Shown one piece after another: positions 44,341 to 52,691 of a DNA stretch of 64,000 nucleotides (positions are counted from its first letter, which is position 1; each line of letters opens with the position of its first letter). A program made the position numbers and the translations under genes. Where the stretch lies: assembly GCF_000308495.1 (NCBI RefSeq), contig NZ_BAFU01000057.1:1-64000 (forward strand), read 5' to 3'. The stretch comes from Nocardia brevicatena NBRC 12119. GTDB taxonomy: Bacteria > Actinomycetota > Actinomycetes > Mycobacteriales > Mycobacteriaceae. The notes below the pieces were generated by a model. The model did no database searches, was not told the origin of the DNA, and saw nothing but the letters and a program-made list of their open reading frames with translations.

Positions 44341-45594
44341 TCAGGGCTCCTTTCGCGCATTGCGGCGCTCGATCTCGGCTGCCCCGATCCGGGCCAGCGC
44401 CGCCGCGCCGTCGATGAAGCCGCACACCCCGCGACCGGCGAGCTCGGACCCCCACCGGCTGAGGTCGGCGATATGCCGGGTCGCGTCGTTCCCGGCGAGC
44501 GCCCGACGGAACGCCCGCGCGATCTCCTTGGTGCCGGTGAAGCACGAGCCGCACTGGTGTGCGCTTTCCATGGCGAACCAGCCGCTCAATTCCTCGGCCA
44601 CCACCAGCGGATCGTCGTCGGGGCCGAGCACGGTGATGGCGGCGCAGCCCAGGCCGGTACGCGCGGCACGCATGGCGTCGTAGCAGCACTCGAGCGCGCT
44701 GTGGTCACCGATCGCCACACCGTTGAACCAGCCCCCGATCAGGGCGGCGGTCATCGGGGCGCGCACACCACCGGCCGCCGATACCAGATCTGCCACGATG
44801 GCTCCCAGCGGCATCTCGTACACCCCCGGTTCGCCGACCCGACCGGTGACGGTGAACAAGGCGGTTCCCCGCGAGGAGGCGCTACCGACCGCGGCGAATT
44901 CCGACGCGCCGTGGCGGCGAATCCATGCCGCGTGGGCCAGCGTCTCGACATTGCTCACCAGGGTCGGCAAACCGTGGACACCCACTTCGAAGGGCCGGGG
45001 TGGCTTGCTGGTCGGTTTGGCGGGCCAACCGTTGAGGCATTGCACCACCGCCGATTCCTCACCGGCCACATAACCGGGTGGGCCCTGATGCACTCGCAGG
45101 GTCACGCCCTCGGGGACCAATCCGGCCGTGACGACCTCGGCGACGGCACGCCGCACCGTGGCGACCACCTCTGGTGCGGAGACGTAGACGACGGCTTCGT
45201 CGGCACCAGTGACCGCGGCGGCCAGCAAAAGCCCGTCCAGAACCAGATGCGGGCGCCGGGTGAGCAGCCACGCATCCTTGGCGGAGGCGGGCTCACCTTC
45301 GTGGCCGTTGGCCACCACGACACTGTCACCGGCGCCGGCCACCGCGGCCCACTTGCGGTAGGCCGGGAACCCGGCACCCCCTCGTCCGCGCAACCCGGAC
45401 AGTTCCAGTTCCGCCAGGAAAGCGGCCGAATCCACGGAAGGGCCGAAGAATCCGAGCGCCCGTTCGTGCTCGAGACCCCATTCGGGCGATTCCACTCCGG
45501 GGACAACCAGCCGTCCCGGGGCGCCGCCGGCCACCCGGGCCGGTGTGTCGACAGCAGGCGCACGGTAGAGCGCCGACCGGAGGGTAGAGGTCAT
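44341..45594 (-). CDS. NuoF-like NADH dehydrogenase flavoprotein (probable ferredoxin reductase)
   Basis: A 417-residue homologue of the complex I 51-kDa subunit. It has the FMN/NADH site (SGLRGRGGAGFPAYRKW, later YVAGEESAV), an SLBB domain and a C-terminal iron-sulfur region. The latter reads HQCGSCFTGTKE, so one Cys of the usual CxxCxxC is replaced, while a later GVCGF supplies another. No NuoE partner is encoded. Its place between isochorismatase and ferredoxin genes in a Rieske operon suggests it passes electrons from NADH to the ferredoxin, replacing the usual FNR-type reductase. ATGA overlap with the preceding gene. Confidence 0.82.
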   Translation of the reverse strand: MTSTLRSALYRAPAVDTPARVAGGAPGRLVVPGVESPEWGLEHERALGFFGPSVDSAAFLAELELSGLRGRGGAGFPAYRKWAAVAGAGDSVVVANGHEGEPASAKDAWLLTRRPHLVLDGLLLAAAVTGADEAVVYVSAPEVVATVRRAVAEVVTAGLVPEGVTLRVHQGPPGYVAGEESAVVQCLNGWPAKPTSKPPRPFEVGVHGLPTLVSNVETLAHAAWIRRHGASEFAAVGSASSRGTALFTVTGRVGEPGVYEMPLGAIVADLVSAAGGVRAPMTAALIGGWFNGVAIGDHSALECCYDAMRAARTGLGCAAITVLGPDDDPLVVAEELSGWFAMESAHQCGSCFTGTKEIARAFRRALAGNDATRHIADLSRWGSELAGRGVCGFIDGAAALARIGAAEIERRNARKEP

Positions 45595-46229
45595 GAGAGT
45601 CCCCTCGAAATGGCTTGTGCGGTGGCGAGTGAGATCACCTCGCCGTATTTGGCATCGATATCGAGCAGCGCTGCCCGATGCGGCCCCTCCTCTCGGTCGC
45701 CCACACAGTCGCGGACGACGAAGGCCGGCAGATCGGCCGCACAGGCGTCCACGACGGTGGCGCGAATACAGCCGGAGGTGGTGGCACCCGCCACCAGAAC
45801 CGTGTCGATTCCGGCGACGGCCAGCCGAGCCGCGAGGTCGGTGTGCGCGAACGCGGACGCGGTCTGTTTGACCACCAGCGGGTCGCCGGGCCGCATCCCC
45901 AGGCGTTCATCGATCTCCACACTGCGGTCACCGGTGCGCAGGCACCTCATCGCGGGCATCTTGCGCAACCAGGTTCCCGCGATCCCGTCGGAGTCGGCGG
46001 GGAAGGCGATCGCGGTGAAGTACACCGGCACCCCGCCCCCGCGGGCTGTATCGATCAGTTTCCGGGTAGCGGCCACGACGGTGTCGAGGTCGAACCCGGG
46101 ACCATACTGTGACTCGGTGAATCCGTATTGCAGATCCACCACGATCACCGCCGGACGTGACCCCGGAGTCAGGGAGCCGAGCAGGCCACCATCCCGGTAT
46201 CGAGCCCGGATCTGCGCCTCGTCGGTCAT
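45591..46229 (-). CDS. Isochorismatase-family amidohydrolase (maleamate amidase, NicF-like)
   Basis: A 212-residue cysteine hydrolase with the family triad Asp32 (VVDLQYG), Lys121 (VVKQTASAF) and Cys154 (ATTSGCIRATVV). In this company (NicX-like enzyme and maleate isomerase) the best fit is hydrolysis of maleamate to maleate and ammonia. N-carbamoylsarcosine amidase and other amidases share the fold, so the substrate is inferred from context. It starts 8 bases after the Rieske alpha subunit gene. Confidence 0.82.
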   Translation of the reverse strand: MTDEAQIRARYRDGGLLGSLTPGSRPAVIVVDLQYGFTESQYGPGFDLDTVVAATRKLIDTARGGGVPVYFTAIAFPADSDGIAGTWLRKMPAMRCLRTGDRSVEIDERLGMRPGDPLVVKQTASAFAHTDLAARLAVAGIDTVLVAGATTSGCIRATVVDACAADLPAFVVRDCVGDREEGPHRAALLDIDAKYGEVISLATAQAISRGLS

Positions 46230-46237
46230 CGCCGGGC

Positions 46238-47623
46238 TCAAAACGAATGCTCCGGCCACTGGCCCGGTTCCGACCGCATGAGGTCGGCGTAGTAGGCGTA
46301 CATATTGCGCTGGACGCCCTCTTCGTACCGGGTCCAGTACACCTTGCCGGGGCCCGGCCAGTTCTGCACCGGATGGGCCATGCCGATGCCCGGCATACCC
46401 ATTTCGTAGTTCAGTTCGAAACCCAGCAGCTCGGCGGCGACCGAACGTCCGGTGCGGCTCACCGTGATCCACGGTTCGGTGTCGTCCATCTCGAACGCCC
46501 CACCCAGCGAGAACGTGCCCAGCCCGGCACGGTAGGCGCGGTCCTTCTGCTCGGGGGTCATGTTCTTGTAGCCGAGGAACCAGTTCCACATCTCCACCTG
46601 GCCCGGGCCCTTGGGCTGCCAGCAGCGCACGGTGAGCACACCGGTCGGCGGATGGTTGGCGCCGTCCTCGGTCATCGGCAACGCCAGAATGGAGAAGTTG
46701 GGGAAGACATTGCCTACCAGCACTCGCGAGCGCCGGGCGACCTCGAGCTGCTCGGGGCTGATATTGGCGGCGGTGAAGTACTTCGCGGCCAGGTCTTCCG
46801 GGAAGCCGAAGAACTTGGGTCCCGGATCATCGGGATCATCGGCCATGGAGAACGACAGCGAATGCCCGGGTGAGGCCTGGATGTGATACCCCATCATGTT
46901 CTCGCTGAACGGAACGGGGAAGGCACCGATGCTGTACACCGACTTGTGCAGCGTACCCAGGTGATAGTCGTCACCGGAGAAGTTGTCGGCGCCCGACTTC
47001 CAGTTGGCGTCGAGCACGAACCGCTGCGGTTTGCCCAGGACCTCCACCCCATCGGCATCCAGGCCGAACAGCAGATCCATGTACCAGGCCATACCGCCGA
47101 GATATTCGCGCAGCGGGGGCGCGGTCGGGTCGAGGGTGGCGAAGACGAGTCCGTGAAAGGACTCCACCTGCGCGGCTTTGCTCAGGCCGTTCTCTGCCTT
47201 GTTCATATTGCCGAACGCGTTCTTCCACAGCGGCGCACCGACCAGCCTGCCGTCGGAGGCGTAGGTCCAGCCGTGGTAGGGACAGCGGAAATGCGAGGAG
47301 TTGCCGGAATCCGCCCGGCAGATCTGCACACCCCGATGCTTACACGCGTCGAACAGGACATGAACCGTGCCGAATTCGTCACGGGTGACGACGAAGTTGT
47401 CTTCACCGATTCGGCGGACCATATAGTCGCCGTTGGCGGCGATCTCGGATTCGTGGCCCATGTAGACCCAGGTCCGGCCGAAAATCCGGCGCAGTTCCGC
47501 CTGGTGTACATCGGGGTTGCCGAAGATGCCGGAGGGGATTCGCCCCCCGGGCAATCCGCTGTCGATCCGGTCCATCAATTGCCGGACTCGGGGGGAAAGC
47601 GTGCTTTCCTGTGCCGCCGTCAT
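46238..47623 (-). CDS. Rieske ring-hydroxylating dioxygenase, alpha subunit
   Basis: A 461-residue catalytic subunit. The N-terminal Rieske [2Fe-2S] site is CKHRG plus CPYHGW. The mononuclear iron site in the C-terminal domain has the usual Asp-His-His arrangement in NFSGDDYHLGTLHKSVY. It adds dioxygen to an aromatic or heteroaromatic ring, probably the first step of the operon's pathway. The beta subunit gene lies directly upstream; ferredoxin and reductase genes follow. Specificity is not predictable from sequence, but context suggests a pyridine-type or fused N-heterocycle. Confidence 0.92.
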   Translation of the reverse strand: MTAAQESTLSPRVRQLMDRIDSGLPGGRIPSGIFGNPDVHQAELRRIFGRTWVYMGHESEIAANGDYMVRRIGEDNFVVTRDEFGTVHVLFDACKHRGVQICRADSGNSSHFRCPYHGWTYASDGRLVGAPLWKNAFGNMNKAENGLSKAAQVESFHGLVFATLDPTAPPLREYLGGMAWYMDLLFGLDADGVEVLGKPQRFVLDANWKSGADNFSGDDYHLGTLHKSVYSIGAFPVPFSENMMGYHIQASPGHSLSFSMADDPDDPGPKFFGFPEDLAAKYFTAANISPEQLEVARRSRVLVGNVFPNFSILALPMTEDGANHPPTGVLTVRCWQPKGPGQVEMWNWFLGYKNMTPEQKDRAYRAGLGTFSLGGAFEMDDTEPWITVSRTGRSVAAELLGFELNYEMGMPGIGMAHPVQNWPGPGKVYWTRYEEGVQRNMYAYYADLMRSEPGQWPEHSF

Positions 47624-47698
47624 ACGTCGCTCCTGGGCTGAATGGGCTGAAGGCTTGGGGTGGACCGTGGGCGAGGGCGTGGCTCGCCGTGTCGGCGG

Positions 47699-48246
47699 TC
47701 AGAAGAACAGCGAGAGGTTGTGGGTACCGATAACGGTGAGGTCCAGGTACACCACCCGGTGCAGCAACTTGAGGTGGCCGTCTTCGCGCCGCAGGACGTC
47801 CCGGCGCTCACCGGAAAGCATCTGCGGATTGGTCTGGTCCTGACGGGTCCGGTAGATCAGGATGTTGCTGCGCGCCCGGATGTAATCGGGATCGCCGCCT
47901 TCATGCTCGGACACACGGATATTGGTGACGAAATGCCGCACCCGTGACGGCGGGTCCTCGGCCCAGGCGTACAGGGTCGCGCCACGCGCCACACGCGATT
48001 GGAGCGACCCGAGGTTCTCGTTCAGGTGGAAGGTGGTCGACGAGAACCCGAATCCACGGGCTCGCTCTACCGTCTCGCGCACCGGGACCTCGTGACGATA
48101 TCGCGGCTCACCATCTCGGTGAGCCATTCACGCTCGTTGAGATCGTCGAGCAGTTCGGCCTCGAGAAGCATGAAGTCGACGACTTCGGCATGCCGCGGAT
48201 CGCTGGACGCGAGCCGCTGCCGCGTCACTGTTTGTCGTTGGGTCAA
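47699..48246 (-). pseudogene. Rieske dioxygenase beta subunit, frameshifted
   Basis: First gene of the operon. The start is TTG at 48246 with AGGGGA five bases upstream (LTQRQTVTRQRLASSDPRHA, then DFMLLEAELLDDLNEREWLTEMVS). From about 48110 the frame changes and continues as RYRHEVPVRETVERARGFG to the end at 47699. Restoring one C in the AGCCGCG stretch yields a 182-residue NTF2-fold beta subunit of normal length. Beta subunits hold the alpha3beta3 hexamer together, so a true frameshift would probably disable the dioxygenase. An ATG at 48127 inside the second frame could give a shortened protein of 142 residues. Confidence 0.8.
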
Positions 48247-48262
48247 TTCCGTCCCCTAAAAC

Positions 48263-48282
48263 TGCATACACTTTTGGATGCA
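48263..48282. promoter_or_regulatory. Candidate GntR operator, copy 2
   Basis: TGCATACACTTTTGGATGCA has perfect TGCAT/ATGCA ends (TGCATAC against GGATGCA, 6 of 7 paired) and lies 17 bases before the TTG of the first operon gene. It matches the site at 35245-35264 in 14 of 20 positions. Most likely the binding site of one of the two GntR/FCD regulators of this block. Confidence 0.6.
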
Positions 48283-49647
48283 CAAGCATTGTGGCTCGAG
48301 TTACAGGTGAATGCAAGCCCGAGCCAACCGACTCCCCCGCGTGAACCATTCCGGAATCCGATGCGCGCCGTAACCGAGCCGAACAGGTCGGATACCGTGC
48401 AATGAGAGTCGCCCGACCGACGCCCACCGCGGATACGGCCGAGGTCATCGAGCCGGCAACAGTGGAGCAGTCGTACCGCGTCGGTCTATTTGAATAGTCA
48501 GATACTAATATCTTGGTATCAGCAAGTACATGTGCACGTCCTGTCTCGGCCGGCTTGCCTCGCCCCAACTGCTCCCGCGCGGGGCGGGCTTCAGAACGCT
48601 GGTGGTGTTGCGCGACAACCCCGGCTCCCACGGATCCGCTCTTACCCGTGCACTGCGGCACCGCTTCGCCAAAGGACAATGCGCCCTGCCCATGCAGGAC
48701 ACATCTCCCACACCATGCGAGAAAAGCCGACCCTGCGAACGCGTTCACCACAGCGATGATCGGGCCCACCCCAATTCCGCGGTGACGCATTCGCCGTCCG
48801 GATCACCGATCTCAGCGACAACTCGGACGGTCGCCGCGGACCGGCCCACACGAGTGGCCGTGGACAAGGGTTACTCCATACGGCCCATCCGCGACTATCT
48901 GCATGGCCGCCGTATCGCAGCGACCTGGACTCGGTGAGGTGGTGGCCGGCCACAGCTAAGCCTTTGGCGCCGAATAGATTTGGCCTGTTCGGACAACGCC
49001 CACAAATTGACACTATCGTTATTTCGTGGGTAACCTCACACTTGCACAGTGGTTCCGAGCGCCGGCGTGGTCGGCTCGCGACCACATCCCTGCGCAGCTG
49101 TTCACTGATTACGTTCGAGCACGTCCATGTTGCGCCGGCAACCGGAGGTACCGCCATGACCATCGAGGTCGGGTCCGAGAAAACAGCCGAGCCGCCTGGC
49201 TCACAGCGCTTTCTGCCCAGAGCTGCACTACCCCCACCGACCAGGGAATTCGGCGCGCCATACGAGTCCGTGTCCGGGCTGCCCGGGTAGCCGACCCGAT
49301 AGGAGCGAAGCGGGTCATATGCTCTCGTCGGTTTGCCGCGGCGGCCGATGACCCCGACAGTGGCTTTCTCGTCCACACAACCCGGTCCGGTCCGGTCCGG
49401 CTTCTGTCTCCAACCGCGCGCCGATGGTCCATGTCGCGCTCGCCGGGCGGTGGTCCCCCCGCCGGCGCCCGAGCCGCGGAGATACGTGGCATCGTCCGCA
49501 GGACCACGCGGCTCGGCTCACCGTGTATACCGGTTGGTGAGATGGTTTGCACCGCAGGAACATTCGTCTTCCGGGAGCGGACTGCCGAACAAGTCAATGT
49601 CATGGGTCCACATTCCGTTCGTGTATCCAAGATCAGAAGGGACATCG
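48283..49647. other. Long gene-poor stretch between two operons
   Basis: About 1.36 kb without a supported intact gene. It contains a DDE-transposase scrap (48860-48937) and a possible promoter (TTGACA at 49007-49012, TAACCT at 49031-49036, spacing 18) that could drive the operon starting at 49648, though with a long leader. The remaining frames are inconsistent and look like decayed DNA. Confidence 0.45.
48860..48937 (+). mobile_element. IS4/IS5-type transposase C-terminal scrap
   Basis: About 25 codons reading VDKGYSIRPIRDYLHGRRIA resemble the DKGY(S)-x-R-x-x-L-x-x-R-x-I segment found in DDE transposases of the IS5/IS4 group. No further transposase sequence or terminal repeats are seen. 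It is evidence of a past insertion next to the catabolic operon promoter. Confidence 0.4.
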
Positions 49648-50544
49648 ATGACATCTGCCACACCTACCGAACGGAGTTGGGGCGCGCTATCCGAGCCCAT
49701 CCATACCGATGCTGCGGGCGCAGGCGATCCGGTGTGGAAGGACAATGCCTACCTATCGTTCTGGGATCCCGCCGCACAGGTGTTCGGCACATTGCACGTT
49801 TCGACCTCACCGAACGCGCCCGATGCCCGCCGCGCCCGATTCAGCATCTCCGTGGCGGGACGGGTCACCGAGGTGATCGAACCTTTGGCCGAGGGAACAT
49901 TCAGCGGCGAAAGCCTCCACTTCGGGCTGGACGGCCGGGTGCGGGTCGATCACCCGACCGTGCAGGCCGAGCTCGTCAACACCCCACTGTTCGCCGCGGC
50001 CGACTACGGTGTGAACAATGTCATTCCGCCGCTGGTGCCCGGTAAACCGCTCCAGCATTTCCAGCAGGCCTGCACGGTCGCGGGCACGGTAACAGTGGCC
50101 GGGTCCACGGTCACCACTGCGGGTCGCGGTATGCGCGACCGCACCTGGGGCTTCCGGGACGAGTCGTCGCAGTGGATCGAGTTCGCCGCATTGTTCATGG
50201 TGGACGAGTCGACCTTCATCTCCGCGATGAAATTCCGCGGCGCCGATGACACATTGACCGGCGACGGGTTCGTTATCGACAGCGCCCGTTCGATACCCAT
50301 CACCAGAATCACCTTCGCACGTGACGCGGCCGCCCAGTTCCGTTGGGCCCGGCTCGAACTCGCCGACGACAGCACCCGCCTGGTATCGATCCGCACCCGC
50401 CTCGGCGGATTCCGGATACCGGCGGGCCCCGCCGAGACCGAAGGTCCGGCACTGGAGGCCTATGACGACTTCATGACGCTCGACAGCGAAGGGCACGGGG
50501 GCGCCGGCATTTTCGAGCAGGCGATCCTGCACCGGGTCACTTAG
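49648..50544 (+). CDS. AttH/CrtC-like beta-barrel protein (DUF7064-type)
   Basis: A 298-residue soluble protein. The central motif GRGMRDRTWGFRDESSQWIE matches the G-x-x-x-RDxSWGxR pattern of DUF7064 and hydroxyneurosporene-synthase-like (AttH/CrtC, lipocalin-like) proteins. Proteins of this shape bind hydrophobic molecules, and some hydrate or isomerise terpenoids. The start ATG at 49648 has AGAAGGGA upstream; a longer frame to 49333 is non-coding in character. First gene of the operon with the two phosphotransferase-like genes, so it may bind or modify their lipophilic substrate. The family call is moderately certain. Confidence 0.6.
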   Translation: MTSATPTERSWGALSEPIHTDAAGAGDPVWKDNAYLSFWDPAAQVFGTLHVSTSPNAPDARRARFSISVAGRVTEVIEPLAEGTFSGESLHFGLDGRVRVDHPTVQAELVNTPLFAAADYGVNNVIPPLVPGKPLQHFQQACTVAGTVTVAGSTVTTAGRGMRDRTWGFRDESSQWIEFAALFMVDESTFISAMKFRGADDTLTGDGFVIDSARSIPITRITFARDAAAQFRWARLELADDSTRLVSIRTRLGGFRIPAGPAETEGPALEAYDDFMTLDSEGHGGAGIFEQAILHRVT

Positions 50545-50574
50545 CCGCCGGTGCCGAGAGAAAGCAGACATACC

Positions 50575-51186
50575 ATGTCACAGGAACTCAGCATCCTGCG
50601 GGCAACACGATTCAAGGGGCGGCCCAGCGAATCCGATCTGATCGCCGCGGTGGGCCTTGCCGAAGCCGACGGCGCCGCCGCCGTCGCGGCACTCGTCGCC
50701 GCGGGCGAGCTCGATCGTGTGGGTGTACGGATCGGACTCACCGCAGCGGGCCGGTCCAGACTCGACGCATTGCTGGCGGCCGAGCGGGCGACTGTCGACC
50801 AGGAGCTGTTACGTCAGTGCTACCTGGGCTTCGATGCGATCAATACGGATTTCAAACAGCTGGTCACCGACTGGCAGCTCATCGACGGAGCGCCGAACGA
50901 CCATACCGACGCCGAGTACGACGCCCGGATCGCGACGCGGCTGGCGGAACTGCACGAGCGCTTCGTACCGCTGCTCGAGGAGTTCGTACGGCTTGCGCCT
51001 CGACTCGCGATGTATACGAACCGGTTCGCCTCGGCACTGGCGAAGGTCCGGTCCGGCGACCCGACCTGGTTCGCCCGTCCGCTCATCGACAGCTACCACA
51101 CGGTCTGGTTCGAGCTACACGAGGAATTGATCGGCCTCGCGGGCCTGTCGCGTGTGCAGGAAGCGGCTGCCGGGAGAGCGGAATGA
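50575..51186 (+). CDS. Small winged-helix-like accessory protein of the phosphotransferase operon
   Basis: A 203-residue protein. The N-terminal ~65 residues look like a winged helix (AAVAALVAAGELDRVGVRIG and LTAAGRSRLDALLAAERA). The rest is helical with many aromatic residues (FVRLAPRLAMYTNRFA, then SYHTVWFELHEELIGLAG). ATG at 50575; the stop overlaps the next gene as ATGA. It could be a regulator or, given the tight coupling, a structural subunit of the dikinase-like complex. I know no confident family name. Confidence 0.6.
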   Translation: MSQELSILRATRFKGRPSESDLIAAVGLAEADGAAAVAALVAAGELDRVGVRIGLTAAGRSRLDALLAAERATVDQELLRQCYLGFDAINTDFKQLVTDWQLIDGAPNDHTDAEYDARIATRLAELHERFVPLLEEFVRLAPRLAMYTNRFASALAKVRSGDPTWFARPLIDSYHTVWFELHEELIGLAGLSRVQEAAAGRAE

Positions 51187-52691
51187 CCTCGGCGGGGGCC
51201 GGTCCGTCCGCGATTCTCGTCCTCGGTGGCGGCACCGTCGCGGATCGCGAGCTGGTCGGCGGCAAGGCATGGAGCATCCAGCGGATGATGGCGCTCGGCC
51301 TTCCCGTTCCCCCTGCCTTCGTCCTCACCACGGAAGTCGGCCGCCGTGGGCGCGGTACGGGCGAGACGCTGCCCGCCGATGTGTGGCGCGAGGTGCCCGC
51401 GGCGGTTGCGGAACTGGAAGCGGTCACCGGACGTCGGTTCGGAGCCTCCCCACGGCCACTGCTCGTCTCGGTGCGTTCGGGCGCACCGACCAGCATGCCG
51501 GGGATGATGGACACGGTTCTCGATCTGGGCATGACCGATGAGTTGGAGCGGGCGCTGGCCGGCCCCGCAGGCGAGCGGGCCGCGTTCGCCGCCGACACCC
51601 ACCGGCGCTTTCGCGAACAGTTCGAGAAGGTCGTCGGCTCTCCACCTCCCACGGACCCGTGGGAGCAGTTGCGTCGTGCGATGGTGGCGGTGCTCGAATC
51701 GTGGAACTCGCCGCGCGCGACCGGCTATCGCGAAAGCCGAGGGCTCTCACACGATGGCGGTACCGCGGTCACCGTGCAGGCCATGGTCTTCGGCAATCTC
51801 GACGACCGCTCCGGCACCGGTGTGTTGTTCACCCGCAACCCGCTCACCGGCGGCGCCGAACCCTACGGTGAATGGCTGCCGGGCGGCCAGGGCGAGGACG
51901 TGGTGTCCGGACGTGCCGATGCCCTGGCTCTCGCCGCCTTGGCAACCACGATGCCGGAGGTCCATGCCGAGCTGATCGCCGCGGCCGGGCGGTTGGAGGC
52001 CGACGCCCGCGACGTGCAGGATATCGAGTTCACCGTGGAAAGCGGCGCCCTGTGGCTGCTGCAATCCCGAGCGGCGAAGCGATCTCCCGAGGCCGAGGTC
52101 CGTCACGCAGTACTTCTGTGGCAGGAGAACTTGATCACCGAGACCGAGGCTCTCGACCGGGTGCAGCCCGAACACGTCCGGACCTTGCTCACAGCGCGTC
52201 TCGACCCCGGGGAAGTGGCCGCGACGGTACCGGTGGCGACCGGCAAACCGGCCTGTCCGGGCATCGCCACCGGCATCGTGGTCACCGAGGCCGGCGCTGC
52301 CGAGAACCGTGTAAGCCGGGGTGAGGCGGTGATCCTGGCCCGGCCGACCACCGACCCCGACGATGCGGCGGCGATGTCGGTCGCCGGCGCGGTGATCACC
52401 GAGCTCGGGGGCTCGACCTCGCACGCGGCCGTGGTCTGTCGGGAACTGGGCGTTCCGTGTGTAGTCGGCTGTGGCACCGGGTCACTCATGAAGCTGACCG
52501 GGCAGATCGTCACCGTCGATGCCTCGACCGGCACCGTGTATCCGGGCGAGGTTGCCGTTGTGCCCGCCACCGCTGTCGATGATCCCGATATTGCGCTGCT
52601 CACTCGATGGGCACGCGCGGAATCCCCCCGGGGCGTATCGGGCGCGCTGCCCGAGTTGCTCCGACGACGCAAGATGGAGAAGATACGATGA
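51183..52691 (+). CDS. PPDK-like protein: ATP-grasp plus phospho-histidine domain, no PEP barrel
   Basis: A 502-residue protein equal to the first two-thirds of pyruvate, phosphate dikinase. The ATP-grasp part has SVRSGAPTSMPGMMDTVLDL and FTRNPLTGGAEPYGEWLPGGQGEDVVSG, classic PPDK signatures. The swivelling domain has the catalytic His in TELGGSTSHAAVVCRELG. PPDK itself is about 880 residues; the C-terminal PEP/pyruvate barrel is missing. The likely chemistry is autophosphorylation of the His from ATP, followed by transfer to an acceptor held by the partner protein at 52688. A parallel is the two-subunit phenylphosphate synthase of anaerobic phenol degraders. ATGA overlaps on both sides. Confidence 0.85.
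   Translation: MTSAGAGPSAILVLGGGTVADRELVGGKAWSIQRMMALGLPVPPAFVLTTEVGRRGRGTGETLPADVWREVPAAVAELEAVTGRRFGASPRPLLVSVRSGAPTSMPGMMDTVLDLGMTDELERALAGPAGERAAFAADTHRRFREQFEKVVGSPPPTDPWEQLRRAMVAVLESWNSPRATGYRESRGLSHDGGTAVTVQAMVFGNLDDRSGTGVLFTRNPLTGGAEPYGEWLPGGQGEDVVSGRADALALAALATTMPEVHAELIAAAGRLEADARDVQDIEFTVESGALWLLQSRAAKRSPEAEVRHAVLLWQENLITETEALDRVQPEHVRTLLTARLDPGEVAATVPVATGKPACPGIATGIVVTEAGAAENRVSRGEAVILARPTTDPDDAAAMSVAGAVITELGGSTSHAAVVCRELGVPCVVGCGTGSLMKLTGQIVTVDASTGTVYPGEVAVVPATAVDDPDIALLTRWARAESPRGVSGALPELLRRRKMEKIR

Noticed and set aside
43882-46281. 799-codon plus-strand frame opposite the SDR, ferredoxin, NuoF-like and amidase genes
   Set aside because: It spans four well-supported minus-strand genes and has no domain; a GC artefact.
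49026-50045. 339-codon plus-strand frame before and across the DUF7064-like gene
   Set aside because: It is rich in Arg and Pro without domain content, and its second half is out of frame with the conserved gene at 49648.
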